The position numbers and the translations under genes were made by a program. This document shows, in pieces, positions 1 to 9,066 of a stretch of DNA of 64,000 nt. The first letter of the stretch is position 1; every line of letters starts with the position of its first letter. The stretch comes from Rhizobiaceae bacterium (lineage in GTDB: Bacteria; Pseudomonadota; Alphaproteobacteria; Rhizobiales; Rhizobiaceae), in assembly GCA_028281105.1 (NCBI GenBank), contig JANQKQ010000042.1, positions 183,187 to 247,186 on the forward strand. Direction: 5' to 3'. The notes below the pieces were generated by a model, which worked only from the letters and a program-made list of their open reading frames with translations, was not told the origin of the DNA and did not search any database.

Positions 1-1050
1 AACCTGGCGGCGATGGTCAAGAGCGCAATGGCGGTCAATCCGCCCAAGAACGGGGAAACCTACGTCATCGGCTTCGCCAATCTTCAGCGCGATATTCCCT
101 TCTGCGCATTGGTTGAGCAGGGTATTTTGCAGAACGCCGAGGCCGCCGGTGTCGAGGTGGTGGTGGTCGACAACCGTCTCGACGGCGCCACTGCGCTTGC
201 CAATGCTCAGAGCCTCATCACCCGCAACGTTGACCTTGTCATCGAATTTCAGACCGATGCCGCCTTCGGCAATACCATCATGCAGGAAATGGACGCCGCC
301 GGGATCCCGGTTATCGCCATCGATATTCCGATGGGAACCGCGACTTTCTTCGGCGTCAACAATCCGCGCGCGGGCTTCATGGGCGGTAGCGCCCTGGCGC
401 AGGCGGCAATCGCCGAATACGGCATGGACCGTGTGAAGGAGGGATATTTCCTCCACGGGCTGCTGCCTCAGTCCGGGCCCATTCCGGCGATGCGCAACGG
501 TGGCCAGCTCGCCGGGTTCATGGCTGCTGTTCCGGGTTTCCCGGCCGATCAGGTTCTAACCTTCGACAGCAAGAACACGCTGGATGAGGCCTTCGTGCAA
601 ACCAACAATCTGCTGTCGCGTATTCCCGACGACGCCATCATCATGGGCACCGGCATCAATGATCAGGTCTCGACCGGCATCCTGCGCGCCGCCCAGCAGG
701 CCGGCCGCGAGGATATCGTTATTGTCGGCCTGGGCGCCGATGAGAAGGAAACCCTTGCCGGCGAAGAGAATTTCGTGGCGGCCGTCGGGTCCTTCCCCGA
801 GCGCTACGGCAATTCGCTCATTCCGATGTCACTGGCAATGCTGGCCGGCATCGAAATGCCCGACGCGGTGCTGATCAACCACGTGATGGTCACGCCCCAG
901 AACATCTGCCAGTTCTATACTGACATGACGTGTGCCGACGGAGATGCGCTGACGTTTGATTTTCCCCAGGCTGCGTTTGAAACGCATCTTGCGTCATTGC
1001 GCCAAGACCCGGATCTGGCAGGTGTAGAGAACCTCATTCCCGAGAAATAG
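1..1050 (+). CDS. Sugar ABC transporter substrate-binding protein, 5' end outside window
   Basis: Periplasmic binding protein of the sugar-binding (ribose/LacI-like) fold that delivers ligand to the ABC transporter encoded next. The frame is open from base 1, and the first in-frame ATG (13) already lies in mature protein, so the signal peptide and true start are upstream of the window. The visible part begins the fold with YVIGFANLQRDIPFC and later has a ligand-pocket-like GINDQVSTGIL segment. It is followed by a two-domain ATPase and one permease, the usual order for such uptake systems. Ligand cannot be read from the protein; downstream L-rhamnonate dehydratase suggests a deoxy-sugar or its acid (inference). 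Confidence 0.85.
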   Translation, partial: NLAAMVKSAMAVNPPKNGETYVIGFANLQRDIPFCALVEQGILQNAEAAGVEVVVVDNRLDGATALANAQSLITRNVDLVIEFQTDAAFGNTIMQEMDAAGIPVIAIDIPMGTATFFGVNNPRAGFMGGSALAQAAIAEYGMDRVKEGYFLHGLLPQSGPIPAMRNGGQLAGFMAAVPGFPADQVLTFDSKNTLDEAFVQTNNLLSRIPDDAIIMGTGINDQVSTGILRAAQQAGREDIVIVGLGADEKETLAGEENFVAAVGSFPERYGNSLIPMSLAMLAGIEMPDAVLINHVMVTPQNICQFYTDMTCADGDALTFDFPQAAFETHLASLRQDPDLAGVENLIPEK

Positions 1051-1072
1051 GGCTTCCTGCTACGATGTCCTT

Positions 1073-1105
1073 GGCAGGCGCGAACTGTACCGGTTTGCGC
1101 CTGCC
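1073..1105 (+). other. Intercistronic hairpin
   Basis: A 13-bp inverted repeat (GGCAGGCGCGAAC / GTTTGCGCCTGCC, one G-T pair) with a 7-base loop lies between the binding-protein and ATPase genes. There is no T-run, so it more likely stabilises the upstream mRNA or reduces read-through than terminates. This would raise binding protein over membrane subunits (inference). Confidence 0.55.
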
Positions 1106-1134
1106 GACCTAAGGCACCTGTACGGCGGAAACTG

Positions 1135-2685
1135 ATGAGCAGCCCACGAAACAGTGACGAGGTTCGGGTTCGCATGAGCGGCATCGGCAAGCGTTTTGGC
1201 GGCGTGGCCGTGCTTCGCGATGTCGCCTTCCATGTCGAAGCCGGGGAGATCGTCGCACTTCTTGGAGCCAATGGCGCGGGCAAATCCACGCTGATGAAAA
1301 TTCTGACAGGTGTGTACACCCTCGACGAGGGGCGGGTTGAAATCGGGGGAAAGCCGGTCGTCATCGCGGAACCAAAGGATGCCGTCGGCGCCGGCATCAG
1401 CTTTCTGCCGCAGGAAATTTCCCTGATGCCGGAGATGACGGTAGCCGAGAACATCTGTCTCGGCTTGATGGGCCGGCAGAGCTCCCTGGCTCTCACAGAT
1501 CGCGCAGACATGGATGCGACCGCAAAGCGTGTTCTTACCCAAATCGGCTTTGCACACATCCCAACGTTCGAACCGGTGGGGCATCTATCCGTTGCCGAGC
1601 AGCGCGTGGTCGAGATCGCCCGCGCGCTGGCGACCGATGCCCGGATTCTGGTCATGGACGAACCCACCGCCGCACTGTCCGAGCAGGACGCCCAGACCCT
1701 GTTCGACGCCCTTCGCAGTCTTCGCGACGGCGGTACATCGATCGTCTACATTTCGCACTATCTGTCCGAGGTCTTCAAGCTTGCCGATCGTATCGAAGTG
1801 CTGCGCGATGGGCTTAATGCAGGTTCCTTCCGCACAGACCAAACAGATGTCGATGCCGTTCTCGAGGCTATGCTGGGGCGTGTCGCGGATAAACTGTTTG
1901 ACCACCGGGCCTCGTCTCGGCGCGACGGGGAATTTCTCACTGTAAGCAATCTGTCCTGGCGCGATAAGCTGACCGACGTTTCGCTGGGGGTTCGGCCTGG
2001 CGAAATCGTCGGGATATTCGGTCTGGTCGGATCCGGCGTCGAGCACCTGGGAAAGGTGATATTCGGCGCGGAAACAGGCGATGTGTCGGGTACCATTCAT
2101 CTGGACGGTTCGCCCTACTACCCCCGCACGCCTTCGTATGGCAAGTCCCGGGGGATCGGCTATGTGACGGCCGAGCGAAAAACAGACGGCATACTCAGTG
2201 AGCTAAGCGTTTCGCAAAATCTCGCCGCCGCGTTCTGGAGCGATTATCGCAACGGGCCTTTCGCGTCGCGAACGGCGGAATCGCGATTGGCCCACCGATG
2301 GATCGAGAGCTTTGGAATTCGCACGTCCGGACCGGATCAGATCATGCGGTTCCTGTCCGGCGGCAATCAGCAGAAGGTATGCGTTGCCCGCTGGCTGCAT
2401 GAAGATGTCCGCCTGCTGATACTGGAAGAACCCACGCGTGGCGTCGATCTTGGCGCCCGCCGGGATATCTACCACTGGCTTGGCGATTATGCTGCGCAAG
2501 GCCTCGCCATCCTGATTCTGTCGTCGGACGCGGAGGAAATAGCGGGCCTGTGCGACCGGGCTCTTGTCATGAATCGCGGACGCATCGTGGGTCGATTTGA
2601 CGCCAACGCGGACACGGCCGCGTTGATGGCCGCCACCGCATCCGATCAACGGCAAGGCGAGATGCCGGCTTCAGGAACGCAATAA
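1135..2685 (+). CDS. Sugar ABC transporter ATP-binding protein (RbsA-type, two ABC domains)
   Basis: Energises sugar import at the inner membrane. It has the tandem ABC arrangement of RbsA/MglA/XylG. The N-terminal domain has a full Walker A (GANGAGKST, residues 44-52) and Walker B MDEPTAALS. The C-terminal domain has a degenerate Walker A (GLVGSG), a good signature LSGGNQQKV and LEEPTRGVD. One degenerate P-loop is normal in this family. At 516 aa it has the usual length. The start ATG at 1135 follows an 84-base spacer containing a hairpin, and the stop is only 7 bases before the permease. Confidence 0.93.
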   Translation: MSSPRNSDEVRVRMSGIGKRFGGVAVLRDVAFHVEAGEIVALLGANGAGKSTLMKILTGVYTLDEGRVEIGGKPVVIAEPKDAVGAGISFLPQEISLMPEMTVAENICLGLMGRQSSLALTDRADMDATAKRVLTQIGFAHIPTFEPVGHLSVAEQRVVEIARALATDARILVMDEPTAALSEQDAQTLFDALRSLRDGGTSIVYISHYLSEVFKLADRIEVLRDGLNAGSFRTDQTDVDAVLEAMLGRVADKLFDHRASSRRDGEFLTVSNLSWRDKLTDVSLGVRPGEIVGIFGLVGSGVEHLGKVIFGAETGDVSGTIHLDGSPYYPRTPSYGKSRGIGYVTAERKTDGILSELSVSQNLAAAFWSDYRNGPFASRTAESRLAHRWIESFGIRTSGPDQIMRFLSGGNQQKVCVARWLHEDVRLLILEEPTRGVDLGARRDIYHWLGDYAAQGLAILILSSDAEEIAGLCDRALVMNRGRIVGRFDANADTAALMAATASDQRQGEMPASGTQ

Positions 2686-2692
2686 GACGACC

Positions 2693-3661
2693 ATGTCGAC
2701 CCAAAGAAGAAAGATAACGCAACTTCTCACCGGGCCGGCCTCGGGCGTTTTGATTCTGCTCGCCTTCTATATCGCTCTGCTGGTTTTGTTCACCTTCATT
2801 TCGCCGTTCTTCATGACAACGCGGAACCTGACCAGCATCGCGTCGAACGTCGCGTTCATCGGGCTGATGGCGGCGGCGGGAACCCCGCTTATTATCGCGG
2901 GCGGGCTTGATCTGTCCGTGGCCGCGGTTGCCGGACTTTCCGGTGTGTTGATCGCGCTTTTGAACGCGGCGGGATGGCCGATCTGGTTTGCGGTCGCGGC
3001 CGCCATCGGCATGGGCGCGTGCGTCGGACTGGCCAATGGTTTTCTCGCAACCCGGCTGAAACTCAATCCGCTGATCGTGACCCTGGCCACCATGTCGATT
3101 GTCGGCGGAGTGGCGCTCATATTGACCGGCGGCCTGACCAAGCCGGTCATGCAGCCAAGCTTCAACTGGATAGGGCAGGGACGGGTGTTTGGCGTTCCTG
3201 CTCCCGCGCTCCTGATGTTGTCCGTCTATATCGGGCTGGCGCTTCTCATACGCATGACCCATTTCGGCCGCTACGTGTATGCGGTCGGCGGCAACCCGGA
3301 AGCGTCCAGGCTGATCGGTCTGCCGGTGAACCGGGTGCAGGTCGTATTGTATGTCATCTCCGCCATGTCGGGCGCCGTTGCCGGCGCCATGCTGGCTGCC
3401 ATGTTGGGCGCGGCGGCGCCGGCGGCGGCATCTCCGCATCTGCTCACCGTGATCGCGGCCATCATTCTGGGTGGCACGTCGCTTGCCGGCGGGCGCGGCT
3501 CCGTGTGGGGCACACTGCTGGCGGTGCTCATCCTGGGCACGCTGAACAACGGGCTGACGCTCAACAACGTGTCCAGCTTCTGGCAGGACGTGACGCGTGG
3601 CGTCGTACTCATTCTGGCGGTCGGGGTGGACCAGCTTCGCATCCATCTGCAGGCGCGTTAG
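2693..3661 (+). CDS. Sugar ABC transporter permease (RbsC-type)
   Basis: Inner-membrane channel subunit of the sugar transporter, 322 aa and almost wholly hydrophobic, with about eight to ten predicted membrane segments. The family loop motif GGNPEASRLIGLPVNRV, thought to contact the ATPase, is present, as is ILGGTSLAGGRGSV near the C-terminus. Only one permease gene is seen, so it probably works as a homodimer with one double ATPase. It starts 7 bases after the ATPase stop and is followed directly by the dehydratase, so the five genes probably share one transcript. Confidence 0.92.
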   Translation: MSTQRRKITQLLTGPASGVLILLAFYIALLVLFTFISPFFMTTRNLTSIASNVAFIGLMAAAGTPLIIAGGLDLSVAAVAGLSGVLIALLNAAGWPIWFAVAAAIGMGACVGLANGFLATRLKLNPLIVTLATMSIVGGVALILTGGLTKPVMQPSFNWIGQGRVFGVPAPALLMLSVYIGLALLIRMTHFGRYVYAVGGNPEASRLIGLPVNRVQVVLYVISAMSGAVAGAMLAAMLGAAAPAAASPHLLTVIAAIILGGTSLAGGRGSVWGTLLAVLILGTLNNGLTLNNVSSFWQDVTRGVVLILAVGVDQLRIHLQAR

Positions 3662-3671
3662 GGCGATCGCC

Positions 3672-4865
3672 GTGAAAAAGCAACCAACCCAAAGCCCACG
3701 TATCAAAGCACTTCGGGCCCTGACCATACGCGGCGGCGGCGGCGATTATCACGATCAGGAGAAAGGCCACTGGATCGACGGGCGCATCGCCACGCCCATG
3801 TCGAAATATCCCGCCTACCGCGAAGAGCGAAACAGCTTCGGCATCAACGTGCTCGGGTCGCTGATCATCGAAGTCGAGGCCGAGGACGGAACCGTGGGTT
3901 TCTCCGTCACCACGGGGGGCGAGATCGGGGCGTGGATAGCCGAGATTCATCTGTCGCGCTTCGTCGAAGGCAGTACGATCGGCGAGATCGAAACCATCTG
4001 GGACAAGATGTACAACGCGTCGCTGTTTTATGGCCGGCGCGGCATCGTCATGAACGTTATCTCGGGGATCGACCTGGCGCTGTGGGACCTGAAAGGCCGC
4101 CTGCAGCAGGAGCCGGTCTGGCAGATGCTTGGCGGCAAGGTGCGCGACGAGTTGACCTTCTACGCCACCGGCGCGCGCCCCGATCTGGCCAAGCAGATGG
4201 GCTTCATCGGCGGGAAGATGCCGCTCGTCCATGCACCCTGCGACGGTGACGAAGGCTTCGACAACAATGTCGGCCGAATGGAAGACATGCGCTCCAAGGT
4301 GGGTGACGATTTCTGGCTCATGTACGATTGCTGGATGGCGCTCGACTTGGAATACGCCACCCGCCTGGCAAATGCGTGTGCCGCACACGGGATGAAGTGG
4401 ATCGAGGAGGCGCTGCCGCCGGACGATTATTGGGGCTACCGCGATCTGCGCGATACGCTGCGCGACCGCACAATGGTGACCACCGGCGAGCACGAAGCGA
4501 CCCGCTGGGGCTTCAAGCTGCTGATCGAAATGGGCTGTTGCGACCTCATTCAGCCCGATGTCGGTTGGTGTGGCGGGATTACCGAATTACGTCATATCGC
4601 CCGCATCGCCGACGAGGCCGGTATCCCGGTCATCCCGCATGGCTCGTCGGTCTACAGCTACCATTTCGTGACGACGTGCCCGAACAGCCCGTTCGCCGAG
4701 TTCATTATGATGGCGCCGCAGGCGGACAGGATCGTACCCATGTTCAATCCGCTTCTCGTGGGCGAACCTCTTCCGAAAAACGGCAAGCTGATCGTTCCCG
4801 ACACACCGGGCTTTGGCGTGGAGCTCAATCAGGATTTGGCCTACGAGCGCCCGCACCCACGCTGA
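3672..4865 (+). CDS. rhmD: L-rhamnonate dehydratase (enolase superfamily)
   Basis: Dehydrates L-rhamnonate to 2-keto-3-deoxy-L-rhamnonate, a cytoplasmic Mg2+ enzyme of the mandelate racemase subgroup. Family signatures are very clear: FGINVLGS near the N-terminus, FYATGARPDLAK, LMYDCWMALD, KWIEEALPPDDYWGY, VTTGEHEATR and the acid His in IPHGSSVYSYH. Metal ligands are expected in the Asp of YDCWM, the Glu of WIEE and the Glu of GEHE. I prefer the GTG at 3672, just after the permease stop (397 aa, near the family's roughly 400); the same frame extends upstream into the permease gene, which is unlikely to be coding. Confidence 0.9.
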   Translation: MKKQPTQSPRIKALRALTIRGGGGDYHDQEKGHWIDGRIATPMSKYPAYREERNSFGINVLGSLIIEVEAEDGTVGFSVTTGGEIGAWIAEIHLSRFVEGSTIGEIETIWDKMYNASLFYGRRGIVMNVISGIDLALWDLKGRLQQEPVWQMLGGKVRDELTFYATGARPDLAKQMGFIGGKMPLVHAPCDGDEGFDNNVGRMEDMRSKVGDDFWLMYDCWMALDLEYATRLANACAAHGMKWIEEALPPDDYWGYRDLRDTLRDRTMVTTGEHEATRWGFKLLIEMGCCDLIQPDVGWCGGITELRHIARIADEAGIPVIPHGSSVYSYHFVTTCPNSPFAEFIMMAPQADRIVPMFNPLLVGEPLPKNGKLIVPDTPGFGVELNQDLAYERPHPR

Positions 4866-4895
4866 GGGAATACCCGAATTAGAGAAAGCTTCCGT

Positions 4896-5636
4896 ATGAC
4901 CATCAATGACCCGAAAAACCGTGTCGCGGTTATTACCGGCGGCGCTCAGGGCATAGGCCTGGCCGCCGCCCGGCGGCTGCGCAAGGACGGCGCCGCCATC
5001 GTGATCTGGGATGTTGACGCCGAAATGGGGCGTGCCGCGGCCGAGGAACTCGATGCGACTTTCATGGTCGTCGATCAATCCGACGAAGTGCGCGTCGCTG
5101 AAGCCACATCCGAAACCGAAGAACGGCACGGAGGCATCGATATTCTCGTCACGTCCGCGGGTATTGCCGGGTCAAACGGTCCTGTTTGGGAATACTCAAC
5201 GGATGAATGGCGGCGCATTATTGATGTCAACCTCAACGGCTTGTTCTACGTGAACCGCTCCATCGTGCGGGGCATGATCGCGCGCGACTATGGACGCATC
5301 GTCAACATCGCCTCCATAGCCGGCAAGGAAGGCAATCCCAACGCTTCTGCCTACTCAGCGTCGAAAGCGGCAGTGATTGCGCTCACCAAGTCACTGGGCA
5401 AGGAAACCGCCCACTGCAACATCGCCGTCAACTGTGTCACGCCGGCGGCAGCACGCACCCGCATATTCGACCAGATGAGCCAGGAGCACATCGACTACAT
5501 GCTTTCGAAAATTCCGCGTGGGCGGTTCCTGGAGGTTGATGAGGCCGCGACAATGATTGCCTGGCTCGCTTCCGAAGAAAACAGCTTCACGACCGGCGCT
5601 GTTTTCGATTTATCGGGCGGGCGTGCAACCTATTAG
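4896..5636 (+). CDS. Short-chain dehydrogenase, probably 2-keto-3-deoxy-L-rhamnonate (or related acid) dehydrogenase
   Basis: NAD(P)-dependent oxidoreductase of the classical SDR family, 246 aa. The nucleotide motif TGGAQGIG is at residues 14-21 and the catalytic triad is Ser140, Tyr153, Lys157 (YSASK). The usual NNAG/NSAG motif reads TSAG. It starts 30 bases after rhmD, so it probably acts on the dehydratase product: some bacteria oxidise 2-keto-3-deoxy-L-rhamnonate at C4 with such an SDR instead of splitting it with an aldolase (known pathway; assignment here is inference). No aldolase, lactonase or diketo-acid hydrolase is visible in the window. Confidence 0.8.
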   Translation: MTINDPKNRVAVITGGAQGIGLAAARRLRKDGAAIVIWDVDAEMGRAAAEELDATFMVVDQSDEVRVAEATSETEERHGGIDILVTSAGIAGSNGPVWEYSTDEWRRIIDVNLNGLFYVNRSIVRGMIARDYGRIVNIASIAGKEGNPNASAYSASKAAVIALTKSLGKETAHCNIAVNCVTPAAARTRIFDQMSQEHIDYMLSKIPRGRFLEVDEAATMIAWLASEENSFTTGAVFDLSGGRATY

Positions 5637-5641
5637 CAGCC

Positions 5642-5782
5642 ATGACGCCTCGAACACGATGCGGCAACAAGACATCCGCCGTAAATGGCCTGGCACACTG
5701 CGAAGAGCTGCTTCGCCGAGCTGAAACAGAATATGAAGAGGATGCTCTCAGGGAGGCCGAGTTCGAGTTTGGCAGCCAATGA
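5642..5782 (+). CDS. Possible small ORF (46 aa) in the gap after the SDR
   Basis: An ATG five bases after the SDR stop opens 46 codons ending at 5782. The product is charged and helix-prone at its C-terminus (EELLRRAETEYEEDALREAE). I recognise no family and see no clear ribosome-binding site. The rest of the gap to 5895, between this plus-strand operon and the convergent E1 gene, holds only a 6-bp hairpin at 5851-5867. Confidence 0.22.
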   Translation: MTPRTRCGNKTSAVNGLAHCEELLRRAETEYEEDALREAEFEFGSQ

Positions 5783-5895
5783 CCGCTTTGGGCCAGCCCT
5801 GCACGTTGCGGTCGATTGACCCTGTCTCCCGTGCGACCCCGCCTGAAGTTCTCGGACGGTCTCCGAGCGGTCGGTGGCCGCACAGAGGCGACGGT

Positions 5896-7905
5896 CTACC
5901 GACATATCGAGTTTGCTTCGGCAACTAGGTCGTCTACCGATGGAATCAAGGCATCCTGCAAGGCCGCGTTGGAAGGCATACGGATGTCGGGTGTGGTCAC
6001 GCGGCGAATGTTCAGTTTCACGTCCTTGCCGCAAAGTTCGTGAAGCAGCATGGAGATTTCGCCGGCAAAACCACCAGTGCGCACGGCTTCGTGTGTGATG
6101 ATAACCTTGCCCGATGCGGCCTTGGCGGCGCAAGCAAGGGCTCCGGTGTCGATCGGGCTGAGCCAGCGCAGATCAAGCACATAGGCGTCAATTCCCTCGT
6201 CCTGCAGCTTTCGCGCCGCAGCGACCGCCTTCGGCACCATCGTGCCCCAGGTCACGAATGCAACATCTTTGCCTTCGCGCCGTACCCGCGCCTTGCCAAC
6301 CGGTTCGCCGATGTCGGTGATTTCGATCTCACCCTTTTCCGGGTAAAGACCGCGCGCCTCAACTACCACGCACGGATCAGGATCAGCGGCGGCAGCCCGG
6401 ATAAGAGCATAAGCATCGCCCGCCGTGGCCGCCAGCGCGACCTTGATTCCGGGAATATGCGATAAGAACGCTTCGATCGATTGTGAGTGCTGCGCGCAGG
6501 AACCCGGGGTAACGCCTTGCTGCATCCGGATTACCATCGGACAACTGACCTGGCCGCGATTGATATAGCGGACATTGGCGGCCTGGTTGATCAACTGATC
6601 GAAAGCTACGAATATGAAATCCGCCCACATGATTTCGACAATGGGCTTCATTCCACATAGTGCGGCACCTACGGCAGAACCCATGATGGCGTTTTCGGCA
6701 ATTGGCGTATCGAAAACTCTGTTTTCGCCGAAATCTCTCTGCAGATAGCGGCTGCCACCGAAAATCCCGCCTGCATGACCGACATCTTCCCCGTAGACCA
6801 ATGTGCTCGGGTCGTTTTCGAGCTCCGTTCGCATGGCAAGATTGACCGCTTCAATATAGGTCATCTCTTTGGTTTCAAGGATTTGGGGGGTCGCGTTGGA
6901 CGGTGCCGCCTCGACATGATCGAGGCCGGTCGTGGGATCGGGATCTTCCGATTCCATGACCTCCTCAGTGAGCGCACCTACCCGTTTTGCTTCCTCGGCA
7001 ATGACGGCCTCAATTTCCGGCTCACTTGAGTATCCGCAAGCCACGAGCCGCTTGCCGAGCAAAGTGATTGGGTCAAGCTGTTGCGCCGCCTGCTTATCCT
7101 GCCTGGGGCGGTAGTGTTCGATGTCGCGGTTGTAGTGGCCCCACAAACGCGGCACCTTGAATTCCAACAGCACCGGCCCGTCACCATTGCGGCAGGCATC
7201 GGCCGCCTGCGCCACGCTGTCTCGAACCGCAATTGGATCAGACCCGCTGATCGTCGCTGACTGGATGCCATAAGCCTTGCCGCGTTGAGCGATCCGCTGC
7301 ACCTTGATGGTCCGTTGCGTTGGGGTCAGTTCAGCCCAGCCATTGTTCTCGATGATAAAGATGACAGGCAGGCTGCGGGCGGCCGCAAAGACCATTGCTT
7401 CGTGGACAGCACCCTGATTGCTGGCTCCATCACCGATCGAGACACACACTACGTTGGAATTGCACTTGGCGAGATTGGCTATTGCGATACCACAGGCGAT
7501 GGTCGTGCCCGCGCCGACAATTGAGTTCTCGCCGATGAAGCGGGTCAACGGCGCCATCAGATAAGCCGAGCCCGCGCGGCCGCCGTTGGTGCCCTGCTCC
7601 TTCTGGCAAATCTCGGCCATGACCTGTGCAGGGTCGAGTCCCGATGCCAGAGCCCAACCGTGTCCGCGGTAGGTCGCTAGTATCTGGTCGGTTTCCCAAA
7701 GCGCCGCGGTAGCGCCCAGCGGCACCGCCTCCTGGCCGGCGCATAAATGCATCGAACCGGGAACCCGCGGCGGGTTAACTTGCGTCAAATCAAGTGCGCT
7801 TTGCTCGAATGCTCGCAGGAACGCGATTTCCCTGAAGACGTTGCGAGCAAATTCTCTGTCCTGGGCATCGATGGGAGAAGTCAATTTGTCCTGAACAGCC
7901 ATCAT
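5896..7905 (-). CDS. Fused alpha/beta E1 component of a thiamine-diphosphate 2-oxoacid dehydrogenase
   Basis: Thiamine-diphosphate decarboxylase joining E1-alpha and E1-beta in one 669-aa chain. Residues about 20-320 are the alpha part (RGHG at 80-83, cofactor motif GDG 158-160 to ENN 186-188). Residues about 345-669 are the beta part (transketolase pyrimidine domain with YGEDVGHAGGIFG, then transketolase C-terminal domain). The ATG at 7905 follows a strong AGAGGAA and overlaps the GntR stop as ATGA, so the two are translationally coupled. No E2 or E3 gene is in the window, so the acyl acceptor is unknown. Acetoin-, branched-chain- or pyruvate-type activity cannot be separated by eye. Confidence 0.85.
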   Translation of the reverse strand: MMAVQDKLTSPIDAQDREFARNVFREIAFLRAFEQSALDLTQVNPPRVPGSMHLCAGQEAVPLGATAALWETDQILATYRGHGWALASGLDPAQVMAEICQKEQGTNGGRAGSAYLMAPLTRFIGENSIVGAGTTIACGIAIANLAKCNSNVVCVSIGDGASNQGAVHEAMVFAAARSLPVIFIIENNGWAELTPTQRTIKVQRIAQRGKAYGIQSATISGSDPIAVRDSVAQAADACRNGDGPVLLEFKVPRLWGHYNRDIEHYRPRQDKQAAQQLDPITLLGKRLVACGYSSEPEIEAVIAEEAKRVGALTEEVMESEDPDPTTGLDHVEAAPSNATPQILETKEMTYIEAVNLAMRTELENDPSTLVYGEDVGHAGGIFGGSRYLQRDFGENRVFDTPIAENAIMGSAVGAALCGMKPIVEIMWADFIFVAFDQLINQAANVRYINRGQVSCPMVIRMQQGVTPGSCAQHSQSIEAFLSHIPGIKVALAATAGDAYALIRAAAADPDPCVVVEARGLYPEKGEIEITDIGEPVGKARVRREGKDVAFVTWGTMVPKAVAAARKLQDEGIDAYVLDLRWLSPIDTGALACAAKAASGKVIITHEAVRTGGFAGEISMLLHELCGKDVKLNIRRVTTPDIRMPSNAALQDALIPSVDDLVAEANSICR

Positions 7906-8585
7906 TTCCTCTGGATCTGCGATAGGGCAGTGGTCGTGTCTTCCTCGAACTCGCGCTGTAGAAGCGCCGCAAAGGACGCGATATGGTTTTTCATGCGTTC
8001 GCCGGCCACATCCGCGTCGCCGGCATCGAGCGCTTCGATGATCGGACGATGCATGGCGACCACCGAGTTGAGGTCGGTATCGGCGGGAATAATTTTGACG
8101 ACCGTCACGTAGGTCCACGACTCGATCATCAGCGAGTCCCAGGTTCTGGCCAGCACGCCGTTATCAGCCGCCTCGACGATGGTCCGGTGAAACCTGGCAT
8201 CCAATCGGGTTAGCTCTTGTGAGTTCCCCGATCTGGCTGCCTTGTCCATCCGCGAGAAAATCTTCTCCAGCGAACCAACATTTCCCTTGAGATTGGGCGC
8301 GGCGAGCTCTCCGGCCAGTTCTTCAAGCGCGGCGCGAACCGGATAGGTCTTCAAAACATCGTCGGCAGAAAGCTGGCGAACACGTGCTCCTTTGTAAGGC
8401 TCCAGCTCTACGAATTGCATGGCTACCAGGTCGCGCAATGCCTCACGGATCGGTGACTGGCTCACCTCGAATTCGCGGGCAATCTGTGATTCGATGATCC
8501 GGTCGCCCTGCCGGTACTCACCATTCAATATGCGCTCCAAAATCGTATCGCGTATCTGGTCGCTCAGTATTTTCCGGCTAATCAT
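7902..8585 (-). CDS. GntR-family regulator with FCD ligand domain
   Basis: DNA-binding repressor or activator of the FadR subgroup, 227 aa. The winged helix spans about residues 5-70 (SQSPIREALRDLV in the recognition region). The C-terminal all-helical FCD domain keeps likely metal/ligand residues in RLDARFHRTI, VAMHRPIIEAL and RMKNHI. The frame runs further upstream, but the start at 8585 (ISRKILSDQIRD) gives the family length. It is first in a two-gene unit with the fused E1, and faces the dehydrogenase genes at 9063 across a perfect palindrome that is its likely operator. Confidence 0.9.
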   Translation of the reverse strand: MISRKILSDQIRDTILERILNGEYRQGDRIIESQIAREFEVSQSPIREALRDLVAMQFVELEPYKGARVRQLSADDVLKTYPVRAALEELAGELAAPNLKGNVGSLEKIFSRMDKAARSGNSQELTRLDARFHRTIVEAADNGVLARTWDSLMIESWTYVTVVKIIPADTDLNSVVAMHRPIIEALDAGDADVAGERMKNHIASFAALLQREFEEDTTTALSQIQRK

Positions 8586-8827
8586 CTCGGATTTCTCGCG
8601 TCTGGATTTCGTTGCGGCTGCATCGGCATAGACTGCAATCGCATTCGCGCGATAGCAGCGTTGCCGGCTTTGAGCTAGCACAGCCGCAATGGAGAGGTCT
8701 GATGGTCGGCCGGTAAGATGTTGGATTTCCGGCACCAGGCCACCCCCACTTATTCCACCATCAAGACAACTGACAAATCGGGTTTCGCGAACAGATGCGG
8801 TCAATAGCGGAAAACGCATATTGCGTC

Positions 8828-8847
8828 AACGATTATCGATAATCGTT
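8828..8847. promoter_or_regulatory. Perfect 20-bp palindrome, candidate GntR operator
   Basis: AACGATTATCGATAATCGTT reads identically on both strands and sits in the 350-base divergent region between the GntR gene and the dehydrogenase operon. Its size and AT-rich core fit an FCD-type GntR site. The core TTATCGATAA recurs at 24749-24758, and its halves occur at 19277-19327. The remaining divergent region (8586-8937) shows no other gene. Confidence 0.65.
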
Positions 8848-8937
8848 TATTGACTTTGGAGTTTCCGAGACATAGCTTGGCGCGAATTATTGCGGCTGCC
8901 TCGGGGGATAGGCGCCACAAGCAAGGGAGCAAAGCCA

Positions 8938-9066
8938 ATGAAATCTCCGTCTAGCGGCATTTCCTGCCCCATTGCCCGCGGTCGCCGGGTGGCTGCCGGC
9001 ATTCACACCGTGGCCCGCCACAGCACGGCAACGGCTGAACAAACCAACAAGCGGGCTTCGTCATGA
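8938..9066 (+). CDS. Possible 42-aa leader ORF coupled to the dehydrogenase
   Basis: An ATG preceded by AAGGGAG at good spacing opens 42 codons whose TGA overlaps the ATG of the next gene (ATGA). The peptide is basic, Ser/Ala-rich and matches nothing I recognise. The strong ribosome-binding site plus the coupled stop suggest either a leader peptide or a small protein; chance cannot be excluded. Confidence 0.4.
   Translation: MKSPSSGISCPIARGRRVAAGIHTVARHSTATAEQTNKRASS

Noticed and set aside
2567..3727. Minus-strand frame of 386 codons opposite the sugar permease
   Set aside because: Arg/Gln/His-rich shadow of the hydrophobic permease; no motif or ribosome-binding site.
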